DNA from: Typhlomys cinereus | Lineage: Eukaryota; Chordata; Mammalia; Rodentia; Platacanthomyidae | Assembly (NCBI GenBank): GCA_023101885.1 | Contig: JALPQD010000293.1 | Coordinates: 1,531,861-1,595,860 of the forward strand | Direction of reading: 5' to 3' | Length of the DNA: 64,000 nt | Shown: positions 1-12,479 of the stretch, one piece after another | How positions within the stretch are numbered: position 1 is the first letter of the stretch | How the letters are laid out: the number at the start of each line of letters is the position of its first letter | Program-made: the position numbers and the translations under genes | The notes under the pieces: model-generated | What the model was told of the DNA's origin: nothing | The model's input: only the letters and a program-made list of their open reading frames with translations | The model's database searches: none

Positions 1-3000
1 TATAAAAGTCGTGAGTCAAGAGTTGTAAAACACCTAATTTAGATTTTATCTTTCTTTGACATGTTTGCTTCCCACAAATAGGTTTCAGGAACCAGACTGT
101 CCGTTATTTTAGGAGGGATGGATACATGCTGACAAGAAGGGAGGTAAAACATTATTGAAAGATGTATTTACAAATTATTACAGAACAATATTTCTCTTGG
201 ACCCTCTGCCCCCAGCTAAGGAGAATGCAAGGACATTGGTGCAGGACACCAGACAGATTTCTTCAACTAGGTACACTGAGCTGCTTTTGCTAAAGTCTTG
301 ATTCCTCTCTTGGACCCACAAGGAAGCTGAAGGAAGGATGAACTCCCTGCATCTCTACCTTCCTTTGGTGGCTGATCCTCGACTTCGGACCACATTAGAC
401 TCTTGCTGTCTCTGCCTACCTAACAGAGCTCAACCAGCTTCAAAACTGAACTCACCTTGATGAGTCATTGTCCTAAACCTATAGTCAACATGGATTCTGA
501 GGAGAGCCATCCCCAGAGGAGGGTGATTATTCAAGAGGGTGAGCTTGTAGCCTAGAACTGAAGCGAACATCTTGTGGGAGTGATATTGGTTCCATCAGCC
601 ATGACAGTGACTGACAGCTTATAGACACATCCTGCCATTTCAAAGCTGGCAAAGCAACTGACCAGTGACAGGCAGGACCACATGCTGATCACAACAGCTA
701 AATTATCATAGGTATTTCCCTCTGTTTAAGCCTGAGCATCATGCCATACCCTAAGGTGGAAGACTGATTTTTCTGGACACTGCATCTTTCTTCTCTGCTT
801 TGGATCCCAATTTTTTTTTCTTTTAATCTCTACTACTTCCTTGTGCAAGCCTAGCCTGTTTGGGCTCCTGAGGCCCAGGGATTTGTCCTAAAAAAACACT
901 TCCCATTTTTTTTTTTTTGCACAAAATCTCAAGCATATGCATCCAGAAAAAAGAAGTGAAAAAGAATATAAGTGTATTTGTTTCACTATAAAGAAAATCA
1001 GAAACTGAATCAATATGAGTAATCAAAATTTGGAAGTAACAAGTAACGCTTTGCAGTATAACAGTGTATATGATGGGAGAGATGGTCTTTCTTTTAAATG
1101 TACAGTTGTAGCTAATTCGTGTGCTGAGGATGATATTAAACTGTGGCTGATGACACTGTCCAGAGCCCGGGAGCATGTCCCCGCCTCTCTGTGGTTTCTC
1201 TTTATTTTCTTCCTGCCGCTTATGACTAGTTCCCTCATTGTCTTCAGTTCACCTGTCACCACTGTGGGTGACCTGTCACCAAGACCAAAAGATCAAGCAC
1301 AGAATGCCCAGTAATGGAGGGGATGGGACAACGGCCAGCGGGAGGAACAGGCCTAGGACCGGGTCCTCTGTTCTGTGTGCTGAGCCTCTGAGCCTCCGGC
1401 CTCATCATCTGAACACTTCGCCCCAGGGAAGGGGCTGCATCCAGGGTAGCACAGTCTGGTTCCCATGGTGGTGAAGGAAAAAGCTTCGTTTTGCTTTCTT
1501 TTTTTCTGTTAGTGTTGGCAATGAAAGCTTTTAGAAAACGTCAGTAGTCTAGGGGTTCCGCGAAGACTGAGAAATGGACAAAATCATTGGGACTGCGGAC
1601 CCACGCTGGCCGGGAGGAAGCGGAAGCTTGATGGAAAATGCAGCAGGAAGGTCTGTGGTGGGGATTTGGGAGAGAAGAGCTGCCCCGGGCAGGAAACAGC
1701 TCTTTATTAAAGTGTTTTTAAGAGATGGCCTCCGATCCCTGTTCTACAGCCATCCAAAGGAGACTTCAGGGGACTCCCACCAGCCTTCTGGGAGTCCTGG
1801 CTTGGGGCAAAGCACACGGAGCAGCCTGTCGTCACTGCCCAGGGAGGGGTAAAGGGAGAGAGCTCTAAACCCACTGAAACCGGAGACAGACGATCCTGGC
1901 ACCTCTAAGGTCATTTATACACGGATTACAAAAATTCCAGTGCATTTACTTCAAGTGATCCCTCTTGTAAAGTCGACTTTCAGAGCAAAAAGAGAAGAAA
2001 AGAAGGAAAGAAAAAGCAAGGTGGGGTCAGAGGAAAAAAGAGGGAGACAAGAAGGGAAGCGTAATCATATGGAATACTGATATTCAAGTTGTTTCCTGAA
2101 TCTGATCGAATTTAATAATTATTAGCCTACACAGTATGATATATAACGAATAAATGACTCATAAACTATAATTAAATTTTCTTTTCATGCAAGGGCACTA
2201 CAAGAATTTGGTTAAATCTGACTTTGAGTTCTACCTACAGATAAATCTCAAGAGCTAACACTTGCATATCCATTTCTGGACTTGGACTTAGAAAAGGAAC
2301 AGTGCATTTCACAGTGACTGTGAAAATCGTGACAAGGACAGTCTACAAAGTGTATGCTCAATCCACTTGGCCTTATTTTATGGCTTGCTGAGAATTGCAC
2401 GCTTTCTCACTGAGAAGAGAGCTAACCAGGAACTCTCCCACTTGAGCGCACCTTTACTGAACTCTCCAGTGAAAGAGGGCTCCTATGAGCTGCACAGAGC
2501 TCTAGACAGCAGAACCTGGCCTTCCTGACCTTCCATGACTCTGGCTGCATCTGAGGTGCCAACTCTCAGTTGTGACCTTTCTTGCAAACATGACCAGCAA
2601 CACAGGCTAAAGGAAGCTGAAAACTCTCGCCTGGGAAAAACGTCAAGCACCCCAAGAGGTGTACAACTATTTTACACAAATTACAATCACCAAAGTTTTT
2701 CAAACTCTGAAAAATTTCTGACTCTATTTATCTATACTTAGGTTCTTAGGCAAGTCCAAAACACATTTATCAATTTTTCTAAGAAAAAGCTAAACATTTT
2801 GTGATGAAATCCAAAACTGACTAGCCAAGCAAATAAACATTCTTGTATGTAAGGGAAACAAAACCGTATTTCAAAATAAGGAATGATTCAAAGTGTTATC
2901 TTCACACTTACAAGACTTATACATGTATTTTGTATTTCAATAGAGAAAAGTGGAAGGAGGGAAGAAGAGAAAAAGAGATAAACGGGGATAGGAAGCAGAA

Positions 3001-3084
3001 AGGGGGTCAGAAGGGGAGGATGTCATGCATTGTACATATAGTGTATGTTAGAAGACAAATATTTAAATGTTGGTAGTCTCCTCC
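1..3084. other. Single-copy-looking AT-rich DNA, no gene seen
   Basis: I see no gene, exon chain or recognisable repeat in this stretch. Open frames are short, unrelated to any family I know, and occur on both strands. Two textures stand out: a GC-richer block with several CpGs at about 1140-1900, and a purine-rich run at about 1985-2060. The rest is ordinary AT-rich intergenic or intronic sequence. Conserved elements could be present but cannot be recognised without alignment. Confidence 0.6.
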
Positions 3085-3167
3085 CTCCATGTAGCCTCTA
3101 GGAATCAAACTCAAGCACCAGGTTTGTGTGCAGGCACATTTACCACTAAGCCAACTTGCTGGCCCCA
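3085..3167 (-). repeat. Old tRNA-derived SINE (B2/ID type), minus strand
   Basis: Read on the minus strand, it opens with GGGGCCAGCAAGTTGGCTTA, with an A-box-like TGGCTTAGTGG, then a stretch ending in the degenerate B-box GAGTTTGATTCC. This is the usual head of rodent tRNA-derived SINEs. The body and A-rich tail are not recognisable, so this is a truncated old copy. It could be B2-, B3- or B4-related. Confidence 0.55.
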
Positions 3168-3861
3168 ACACAAGCATTAAATACTTTGAAACACAAATGT
3201 ATTATGAAAAGGATATTTCTGTTCCTCACAGATTTTCTTTTTTCAATTCCTAGCATGCAAAACTTGAGCGATTTGCATGTATTTTAAAAATGACTAACAT
3301 CTTTTTCAGAAGCACCAAAAAGCATTAAAATACATTTTACTGTTTGTTAAATGAAGTTCATCAGACTAAAGTTTTCAAAAAACATGTCAGCTCTAAGACA
3401 CCACTTATAAAATAAATATCTGCAAGGTGTTCAGTAGAAGTCACTTACATAGGAAGAAGATAGCCATGAAGAGTCCTCCTTCCTCCAAAGGCTGACATGC
3501 TTCGGATTAGTAAGACTGAAAGTTTGGTCACATGACACTATTATTTCCAGGTCAAAATTCATCTAGTTCCAACAATGTTTCAGGGCCAAATTTACTATTT
3601 ATAAATTGTTAATTTCGTGTAAATTGTGCTTCTTTTTCTTAAATTAATGTGGTAAAATCAAGTTCAACTAAAATTTATTTTATCCTGTGATTTATCAGTC
3701 ATTAGAAAACAGTCATATTGAATGTTATGACGTTCTCAAGTAATTTATATCAAATATTCTACAGAAAAAAACAATGTGTGTTAATAATTGGGTAGATTTT
3801 CCATTTGGAGTATTTTTCCTTAAATGCTATCATATTTAATCATTATACCAGCTAATTATTT

Positions 3862-3960
3862 AATTCAGTGTAGGTGAGTAATTTGCCCAAATTAGTCAAA
3901 CACGAAGTTGAAGATGCTGTGTGAATCTAGAAGTCACATTTTCAGGCCCTTATCCAGCTT
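3862..3960 (-). repeat. MIR SINE relic, minus strand
   Basis: The order GTAGGTGAGTAATTTGCCCA, then a degenerate version of the MIR 'cacacagctag' stretch, then TGTGAATCTAGAAGTCACA, then a pyrimidine-rich end matches the antisense MIR core remembered as 'gaggtaagtgacttgcccaaggtcacacag ... gatttgaacccag'. Divergence is high, as expected of a mammal-wide relic. An old L2 piece is a less likely alternative. Confidence 0.5.
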
Positions 3961-3967
3961 TCTGTTT

Positions 3968-4080
3968 ATTTCAAAAGTTGTTTTAAAAAAATAAAGAAGA
4001 TAACTGCTGCTAAGGATGACTTCTAGAGCTCCAACACCAGAATCCACATAGAGGAAAGACAGAAACCATTACAGGAAGAT

Positions 4081-4136
<56 letters not shown>

Positions 4137-5914
4137 AACACATAAAGAAAAAGACAGAGACAAAGAGAAGATAAAGAAATGAAAAAAAGGAAATGAACTG
4201 GAAGGATATGGCCTGTTTCAGGAAGTCCTGGAATATGTTCTGGTGTAAGTCTGGATTACGTTCTAGGTCTATTTCCAACTATCTGTGGGTTTAAGTTTTG
4301 TTAAGGTAATAAAATGAAGGGGCAAGAAGGCTGTAAGAAGACTGAGTTTTCTCATTAATCCAGGTAAAGCACATAGGAATATTTTAGGTAAAATATTTCT
4401 CAATTAATTGAAATTCAAAAAATTGAAATTGATTACAAAATGCAAAAACAAACAAAAAAAAGCAAAAAATCGTATCAGATTTCTGCCAGCATTGTTAGAA
4501 TGGTTTAGAAAGGTTTACTTACCCAGAAAAAGACACATGGAGAAAGTCTTTGCCCCACTTTAACAGCGAAAGTAAGGTTATACTTTGTAAAGGCATAAGT
4601 ACCCATGGACACTAACTTTTGAAATAAAAAGGAGATTATTCCATCATTTTCTTGCTGTATTTAAATTTCCATTTTTCATTTCATTCATAGCCCACAAAAT
4701 GTTGCTTTTTAAAAGATATCTAATGGAATACACTGGAAAGGTAATTTAATACGAACTGCCATGTAAAATCTGTTTGCCCTTGCTTTTTGTTTCTAAAATC
4801 CTAATCTGGTTTTAAAAAAATCTTGTAGTCTCTTTATATGCTTGTCAAACAATAATTATAATGGGAATCAGGCAGTTAATTCATATCTGAATCAAGAACT
4901 AGTAGTAAATAAACAAAAACATAAATCTATATTGTCACACTCCAGTTTCCTACATAAAATAAAAAATGTTCTGTATCACAGATGAAGAAGAAAGTTTGTT
5001 CAAACATGCAACCATTTTGACATTTTCAAAGATGTGAAAAAACAGTTGTTTGGACTGCCGTCCAGCAATTAATCCAGGAGAGTGCTAACTCATGTGAAAG
5101 GGGAAGACATAGACTTGAACAATGTAATCTTTACCTATGGATTTATTTGCCTGGGTTCCTTACATAATGTTTTCCTAAAATGGTCGGTAGCTGTTCATGT
5201 ATCTATACATAAATATTTGGATAAATCCGCAAACACACAAATCACATGGAAGTGTTAATCCCATCACTTAAATCAGTAATAGGAAGTTGATATAATTAAT
5301 TATTTCTTAACATTTATGTTAATTGTTCTATAATTTTCAGAAAGAATGAATAATTAAACTCAATTTTAACAATGAAATTTTTGAAACTGATCTCTTTAAA
5401 TAATAAAATATTTCTTCAAAATGCCTGGCAAGACTATATCATAAATACTTTAATTTAAAAAAAATCTCTTCCTTAACCCCAAGCATCAAAGCATTAAAAC
5501 TAAATAAGACCAACCTTCAATAATCTCCAACTACTAACAACCAAAGTGCTCTTTACTAAATAAGGACACAATGACACAATCATGAGTCATGTCACAGACA
5601 TCCAGGTTTGAGTTCACAGATCTAATTATACTGAATTTCAAAAAAAAAAAAAACTGTACTATGTTTTTGCCAATAAAAACATTTTTCTATTATAGAAGAC
5701 AGCATGTGTAAAATAAGAAAACTGGAATAAATGTGCAATATTATCAATAGCCCATATACTTCTTAAACACACCAAAAAATAAATTATTCTATTGATAAGA
5801 GCCATTAAGTAAGTTATATTTTTCTTGCTATGGTTGGTTCAATTAATTTGCTATGCATAATAAAGACATTAACTCATGTACTGTGTCATTGAATTGCTGG
5901 TTCAGCCTTTGGTT
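3968..5914. other. AT-rich non-coding DNA with one CA microsatellite
   Basis: Apart from the CA repeat listed separately, I see no gene or clear repeat. There is a short poly-A at about 5640-5652 and many TAAT-type words, which are common by chance at this base composition. The bases just before the CA repeat (about 4010-4080) may be the worn end of a SINE, but I cannot support it. Confidence 0.55.
4083..4128. repeat. (CA)n microsatellite
   Basis: Uninterrupted CA dinucleotide, about 23 units, followed by TA-containing imperfect units. The frame that opens through it on the minus strand encodes only a Cys-Val run and is not a gene. Length suggests it is polymorphic. Confidence 0.95.
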
Positions 5915-6014
5915 GTGAGACAGGGTCTCATTCTGTCGCCCACAGTGACTATACATTTCAGGTCCTCTGGTTTCATCCACCCACGTACTGAGATTGTAAG
6001 AGTGTGCCATTATG
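5915..6014 (-). repeat. B1-type (7SL-derived) SINE fragment, minus strand
   Basis: The plus strand reads GAGACAGGGTCTCATTCTGT, then a degraded middle with TTCAGGTCCTCTGGTTTCAT, then GTACTGAGATTGTAAGAGTG. This is the antisense order of B1/Alu landmarks (poly-T end, 'gagacagggtctc', 'ctgggattacaggcgtg'). No A-tail is preserved. The element is old but the landmarks are in the right order and spacing. Confidence 0.7.
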
Positions 6015-7164
6015 ATTGGAAAGAATTATATGTTTTAACTACAGATTCCAGAACTACAGAGTTCTGAAGACAGAAAAGATGTGTGGGTAATTGTACTTCA
6101 GTCTAGATTAAATAAAATTAATGCAATGGTCAGACACGAAACCCACAGTCTGCTCTGTCCCCAACCATGCATGTTCACACTCACCAAGTACCAGAAGGAA
6201 GGCAGAGTGTGCGTATTCCTCTTATCACAGAAAACTCTATTATGTAACACTGGCAAAGGATTTAAAGGACCTATGACTTCCTTGGTAATATCACTGGGTG
6301 TTAAGTTGTATGTTTCTGACTATGGTTGTTGATTAAAGGAAATAATTAAAATTCATAATACTATTATAAGAGAATGCGTTAATTTAGAATAGATGCAGTT
6401 GCTGCATTTGCGCAATGCAGAGAACTTGCAGTATTTCCATTTTAATTTCAAAATAATAACCACTGAGAAATAACCAAATAAAAATTTTATTGTCTTCATT
6501 TTAAGTATCTTGGACTCATTCAAGCTCTGAACAATTATTACCCTTTTAATCATAAGTCCTTTTCCTTAAACATCACAGACTCCCATGCTGAATGCATCTT
6601 GTTTATTAAGAAAATTAACTTTAGCAATGCAATACTTTCTTGTTGACAATCTGCTACTCACCTTCTTGCTGTATTCCACCTGCTCTCATCCCATATCATT
6701 CATTGCCTTTAACATTCAATCTCTGACAACTTTTAAGAATTAAAATCTAGTGACAATGCAGTTTTATAATTAGTAAAATTCATCCTTCATCCACAATCTT
6801 GCAGAATAGTAAGTCAAAAAGTAGCATAATAAATCAAATGGGTTGATGTTCTGTACTGCACCATAGGCAGACCAGTCTCATCAACGAAAGAGCCAGCATG
6901 TTTCATGCTCTGAAATGCATCAGAATCACGTGCAGAGGGATTAAAACGGGCAGCATGGCCTTAAGTTCACTCTGCAAGAAGCTGAGCTTGCTAAGGGGTT
7001 TTCTGTGGAAACAGATATGTCAGATAAAACCTGACCATGAAGCACGTAAAAAATACTATTGGATATGAAAATACTAGCTGTGGGGTGGCAAAGGGGCTAA
7101 TGGCAGACATGCTCAGGAGATAAAATGACAGATAAAATTTGTCACATGAAGAATGAATGATGTG
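6015..7164. other. Non-coding AT-rich DNA, nothing recognised
   Basis: No gene, RNA gene or convincing repeat was seen. Short frames on both strands have no family features and no supporting splice or poly-A context. Confidence 0.5.
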
Positions 7165-7560
7165 AGCCTTGAAAAATGACTCGATGGGAAGACTCCCTTC
7201 TAGGAAAGCAAGAGGACCTGAGTTTGACTCTCGAACACCTGCGTAAAAGCCAAGATTGAAATTGCATGCCTGTAATTAGTGTTCTGTCTGTCAGAACGGG
7301 GTATGAGAGTAGAGCCAGACAGATCCCTGGCACTTATTGGCCAGCTAGGTTAGCTAATTGGTGAGTTCCATGTTCCTAGGAGACCCTGACTCAAAATCAT
7401 GGTGTACAACAAAGAAAATACTTCTAATGTTGACCTCTGACTTCCAGAAATGTATGTACAGGCAAATGCAACTGCACACATATTTCAGACACACAACACG
7501 CATGTGCACATGCATGCCAGAACACAAACACAAATGAATAAAATGCATAATTGAAAAGTT
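7165..7560 (+). repeat. B4 SINE (ID head plus B1-like body), plus strand
   Basis: The head contains GAGGACCTGAGTTTGACTCT, a degenerate B box. It is followed by a B1-like portion (GCATGCCTGTAATTAGTG), then TTGGCCAGCTAGGTTAGCTA, GGTGAGTTCCATGTTC, GAGACCCTGACTCAAAATCA and TTGACCTCTGACTTCCAG, ending in a CA-rich tail with AATAAA. That order is the B4/RSINE1 composite known from rodents. Divergence is considerable, so this is an old insertion. Confidence 0.75.
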
Positions 7561-7711
7561 AAATAAATCTGATGATTCTATGTTCAAGACCTAATGGATT
7601 CCTAACATTGAATGCATTAATGGGTAATAGAAAAAGTGCCATTTTTCATAAGTTACTACATAAAATCCCAGTTCTTAACAAATAATGGGTGAAGGTCAGA
7701 GTAAAAATAAA

Positions 7712-7755
7712 GATATATATATATATATATATACATATATAATATATATATATAT
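7712..7755. repeat. (TA)n microsatellite
   Basis: Imperfect TA dinucleotide tract with CA and AA interruptions. Confidence 0.9.
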
Positions 7756-8340
7756 GACTTCTACTGTCCACAAAATAACACTTAGTTCAGCTATTTCAAG
7801 CGCATGAGCAATTGCCTGATGTATAAACTGAGAAGGGTAAATGATCCCCAAAGGACATTGAGGTCATCCAGGACATTAAAGTTCAGCCCATGGCTTCAGA
7901 ATAGCTTAAAAGGGATCATATAACTAGATATTTATTTTAGTTCATACATATGTGAAGACAAAGTTGTTGTATACTTCAATATGATTTTTATATCATATGC
8001 ATAAGAAAAGTTCATTTGAACATGAAAATTGATAAATTTCTGATAATATTACATTAAAAAATACATATAATATGTGCAGTAGATAGATTGGATAACAGGT
8101 ACTGGAAAATAGAGCTTGCACCTTGCAGTTTAGAAATAGTTGTATTACGTGCAGGAAATTCTGTTCAAACAAAGCTTAACTAATGCCCAACACATGGGGG
8201 AAAATATAATTTGCAAATACCAAGTAAGCAGTTTCATCATCTCCTTTACTTATAATGCTACTCCTTAACCAATGAGGTCAGTATTTTGAAATGAGCTTAG
8301 TTGGAAAGGTAACTTTGAACATTTAAAACTGTTATAATTA

Positions 8341-8487
8341 CAGTGTGATGAATCGGTGCAAAAAAGTGCTTGCCCACAAACATGACAATCTGAATTCAAT
8401 TCCCAGAACCTATAATATGAGGAGAAAACCAACTCGCTGAGAGTCGTTCTCTGACCTCCACATACATGTAATGACACATCTGCCCTT
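8341..8487 (+). repeat. Old B2/B3-type SINE, plus strand
   Basis: It carries AAAGTGCTTGCCCACAAACA followed by the B-box-like TGAATTCAATTCCCAGAACC, the standard head order of B2-superfamily SINEs, then a B2-like TCTGACCTCCACATACATGT near the end. The A-box half is degraded. A following stretch at 8576-8643 may be a second, even more degraded copy. Confidence 0.55.
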
Positions 8488-8643
8488 TCTCTCTCCTCTC
8501 TCTCTTACTGTCTCATTCTCTGAATCCAAGAAAATGTTAATGAAAAAATTTGCTTCACTGAACTGTCAAAATAATTCATTAACGCAATAGGCAAACACAC
8601 ATGTACATAAACCTGGCAACCTATGTTTGATCTCCAGGGCCAA

Positions 8644-8697
8644 CATAGTAGGAGAGAAATGACTTCTGAACATAGTAGGAGAGAAATGACTTCTGAA
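8644..8697. repeat. Perfect tandem duplication of 27 bp
   Basis: The unit beginning CATAGTAGGAGAGAAATGAC occurs at 8644-8670 and again, without a mismatch, at 8671-8697. No third copy follows. It lies just downstream of degraded SINE-like sequence. Confidence 0.95.
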
Positions 8698-8858
8698 ACT
8701 TGTTGCATCTCCTTGATCTACATATATACTATGGCATGAATTCTTCTTTCTTCTCTCTCTCTCAAAGTCAAAATGAATTAATGAAATGTAGCTTAGTTAT
8801 ACAAAATTATATATTTTCAAATATATGAACATATCAGTATAGTGAGAGTAAAAAAATA

Positions 8859-8928
8859 AATATATATATGTATATACATGCACACCGACACACACACATA
8901 CACACACACACACATATATATATATACA
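8859..8928. repeat. Compound TA/CA microsatellite
   Basis: TA-rich units, then CA-rich units with a single CG, then TA units again. Alternating purine-pyrimidine throughout. Confidence 0.9.
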
Positions 8929-9279
8929 CTTTCATATGTTTATATACTGCATCCTTAAGAAATGCTTGCAGAATCTAGACATTCCCTAAAACTTTTCAAT
9001 CATTTAATGTCACATCTCATGCTTCTTGAAAATAATGGAAGGAGCAAGAAGTTGGGGTTTGCAGATAACTGGAGAGTACTGCCATATAGATTTAAGATGT
9101 CTAGATTTTTTTTATTAACATTTACATGTCTTTCTCTTTGCTCACCATAAAAGAATGTAAAGCCATTTATTTACTAGCTACAACTTGTAAGGCCATATAT
9201 ATAAATGCAATACCCTTACATAGTTTTATATAATCAAATTATTGTATAGAGTCATATTATTATAAGCAAGGCTTCCTTG

Positions 9280-9372
9280 TACAAATGTAGGCTCTTTAAG
9301 AATAGTACCTATGCTTTCCTTCTGTTGTTCAGTTTCTAGCATAGTGTATATTATATATGTAAAAACTGTTTT
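9280..9372 (+). repeat. L2/MIR-like 3' end relic
   Basis: GGCTCTTTAAGAATAGTACC followed by a TTCTGTTGTTCAGTTTCTAG stretch and CATAGTGTAT has the order of the remembered L2 3' end ('gctccttgagggcagggac ... cctagcacagtgcctggcacatag'). Very diverged. Confidence 0.4.
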
Positions 9373-9756
9373 ACACATATGTTTTAATATCTTACTATTA
9401 TTTCTTGACTACTATGAAATTAACAGGGGGTTGGGGTTGGGGAGGTTTCCTCACACAGATTTTCTTGCCATATGATCTTCCCAAGTAATATGCTCACATG
9501 AGAAGTGATGCTTTTATTACCATTTCCATTTAAAATGCCAGGCAGTTCGGGAATCATGAACATTTGTATATGCTTTTCTCTGTAGAGTGAGCATGATAAT
9601 GATAGCAGAATATAATTAGCACTGAAAAGCACAATAATCCTTCCTCCACATAATCTCAATTTTTCAATAAAGTGAACATCAGCTAAGAAGAAAGAAACAA
9701 CTAAGATTCAAGTGGTACAAATAATATGTTTTGTCTGTCACTATATATACACATTT

Positions 9757-9800
9757 ATCGCAGTACCTAGCACATAGCACATATTAACTATAAGGGATTA
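9757..9800 (+). repeat. MIR/L2 3' end relic
   Basis: GCAGTACCTAGCACATAGCA leading into an A/T-rich end fits the shared MIR/L2 terminal motif 'cctagcacatagtaggcactcaat'. Only the terminal motif remains, so the family cannot be fixed. Confidence 0.4.
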
Positions 9801-9949
9801 GATGAAGAATGACTCACGAAGTGGTGAAATCATGGCCTCTGGTCCCCAATCCCATGTTCTTTCCTCTGCACTCTGAAGTTTAGCAGATTTCTAGTTAGTC
9901 TCACACACCCTAAAAACTTCTGGACATATTTTCAGGAAGAAACTTAAAC

Positions 9950-10484
9950 AAATTAAAAGAAAAAAGTTTAAATGAAGGCAACACAATCAAAGCAATGGCT
10001 GGCTATGAAGTGTCTTAATGATTCATCTGTGAAATATATTAGCATCATTTTCGGAATGCAATTATATCCTTTCATGATGTATTTCATAACATGCCAATAA
10101 AATGATTATTTTATCAAATTAAATTATTCTGATGAAGCTTTAACAGTCAAATTTACTTTTGCATAATTATCTAAACAATGATTTATTATCCATAATGAGA
10201 AGTGTGCTGGATAAAGTGAGAATTTTTAGCCAAGTTAGTCTTTAAAGCTAATTTTGACCATTGCCACTTTTGTAATGATTTTCCTTTATGAATTTCAAAA
10301 CTGAGAAAGCTATTAAAATTGACATCTTTTGCACTTTGAGCTAAATAGTTGAGCCTATATCCTATTTAAATTGGATGATATGACACCCAATGTGTAGTTA
10401 TTAAATTTAAATACCCTTTCCAGTTGAAACAATTTGAAGCAGCCTCATCAATTATGCATGTGAGATATATGTAGTTTAAAACAC
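9950..10484. other. Repeat-free AT-rich block, possible conserved non-coding element
   Basis: No repeat, microsatellite or open frame is visible over about 500 bp. The block is dense in homeodomain-type words (TAATTA/ATTA) and words such as TTTGCATAATTAT and CCATTGCCAC. That texture is seen in developmental non-coding elements but also in ordinary AT-rich DNA. Conservation is not something the single sequence can show. Confidence 0.25.
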
Positions 10485-10850
10485 TTTGGGGCTGAGAATG
10501 TGGTCCCATGAGCAAAGTGTTTGCTATATAAACAAAAGGACTGGAGTTTGGCATCCAGTATCCCACCTGAAATGTCCACTTAGTGTGACAGCCCTCTTGC
10601 GATACCAGCCTCTGAAGACAAAGACTGAGAGTTCTCAGAGCAAGCTGGCTCACCAGACTAATCCTATCAGTAAGCCATGAATTTGAATAGAAGTCCTGAC
10701 ACAAAAAGAATAATATAGAGGAGAAATTGAAGATAATTCCCATTATCAACTTTGGGACACCAAAGGTACAGGCACATACAAACCTCCTTCTACAAACATG
10801 TGTGCTTCTACATATATGAACATGAACATACATGTATCCACTCAAAATTC
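10485..10850 (+). repeat. B4-like SINE, plus strand, diverged
   Basis: The head GGGGCTGAGAATGTGGTCCC is followed by GCAAAGTGTTTGCTATATAA and GGAGTTTGGCATCC (B-box position). Further on, GCAAGCTGGCTCACCAGACT and ATCAGTAAGCCATGAATTTG match the order of the B4 segment 'gctggccagctagactagccgaatcggtgagctc'. It ends in CA/TA-rich sequence. A long open frame on the minus strand runs across it and is fortuitous. Confidence 0.55.
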
Positions 10851-12479
10851 ACATGCAAATGAAAATGGAAAAAAGAAAAATAAACAAAATCATTTAGTTA
10901 TTAGCCATTTCTAAATATTATATTTAAAAATACTGACCTGACAAATATGGAAAATGTCTTCCACCTCCACTGGGGACATACACTTGGTGCTATTATTTTC
11001 AGTCACTAGTTAATTCCTCCATGAAGATTCAGCTAAACAGTCTGCTGTACAAGATCATAATTGCCAATTATCTTGTCAAAAGGCTTCCCTGACTAAACTC
11101 TTCTTGCTTTGAACATACATTAGTGAAATGGGATAATTTCCTATTTATTGCTTAATCTTATTTATGATTCCTGAAATTCCAACTTGATTTATTTTTATTC
11201 ATGATAGATAAAGGTAGAATGTATTTAGAAATTTAGAGTTTCAGTGTTTTAAAATGCAAGTGCTTATTTAGAAGATAACAAAAATTAAAGGGCCAGCTGT
11301 ATAAGGCAAGATAACTTTGGTCTATTGCACTCTGTGTCACAGTTGTTGCCATAACTCCAATCACAAAGGCACCAGTAAGCACCAAATTATTTAAAAAGGA
11401 GTCATCAAGAAAAAAAAAATTAGATCCACTTGGCTTCCTTTTAAACTAGAGGGAAATTCCCAACTTGGTTAAAATTTTTGTTTTCTTTCCATATCATTTT
11501 TAGGTAAAAACCGGAGTAATAATTTTCTTGCTAACAATTCCCAAATTGAAATACAAAGGGAAAGCCTATCAAAAACAAAACAAACAAAAGACAATTAATA
11601 GCTAAAATTCCCTGCACAAAGAAATGTATCATTAGAAGCTGCATTTTTAAAGTTAATAAGTTTACATTTTGTCTATTCCAAATATAGATGGAATTCATAT
11701 AAAATTTCATTTTCCATATAAAAAATTTTAATCCAGAGTGTTTAGATTACTGTTAAATCATAAATATATCTTGCAGACATGTTGTCTACATATGCTAATA
11801 GACTTCCTACTAGAGCAGTGCTTCTGGAAAGAAGCTTCTATAACAAAAGGAGTCTGAGAAAGACAAAAACTCTGCCTGTTTTTGCACCTAAAATCCTACA
11901 AAAAGAAAAGAAGGTCCATTATCTAACCCAGCCTGGGTTCATAAAGAAAAGTAAAGAAAAATGAAATAAGACATGACACTCAGAAAACAAAATATGCAGC
12001 AAAGTCACTGGAAACATGAAAAGGAAAGAAATTCCTGTGATTATATAATCTGCTTTCTGAACAACTGCTTAAGAGATTTATTTAAGCAAACTTTACTTAT
12101 TGGTAGGTCTTTTTTATTTGTTATATTTTTCTTTTTAAAATTAGTTTGTAGAGTTACAGTTTTCCTTCAAGTACTTTTAAGTTTTATTCTTAATTATATT
12201 AGCAATTAATTTATGTGCATTTGATTTATGACAATGCATTGAAGAACAGACCTACTGTATTTTTTATAAAATCACAATTGATTTCTACATTCCATACAGG
12301 GGTGCAGGGGTTATGGAAAATTAAAAAGAAATTTGAAGGTTTCATTTGAAAATTGATTTTTCACTTAGCTAAAATAGTAACAAGATAATTTGGTGCTGCA
12401 CAACCATGAATCTGTATTTAATGTGCCATTTGAATGTATACATTAAAGAGGATCGGACCCATTTAAAGCCCTGATTACA
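10851..12479. other. Non-coding AT-rich DNA
   Basis: No gene or repeat recognised; short A-runs at about 11411-11419 only. Confidence 0.5.

Noticed and set aside
4069..4278. Cysteine/valine-rich open frame
   Set aside because: It is the translation of a (CA)n microsatellite.
10366..10845. 159-codon open frame on the minus strand
   Set aside because: It runs antisense through a B4-like SINE and its CA-rich tail.
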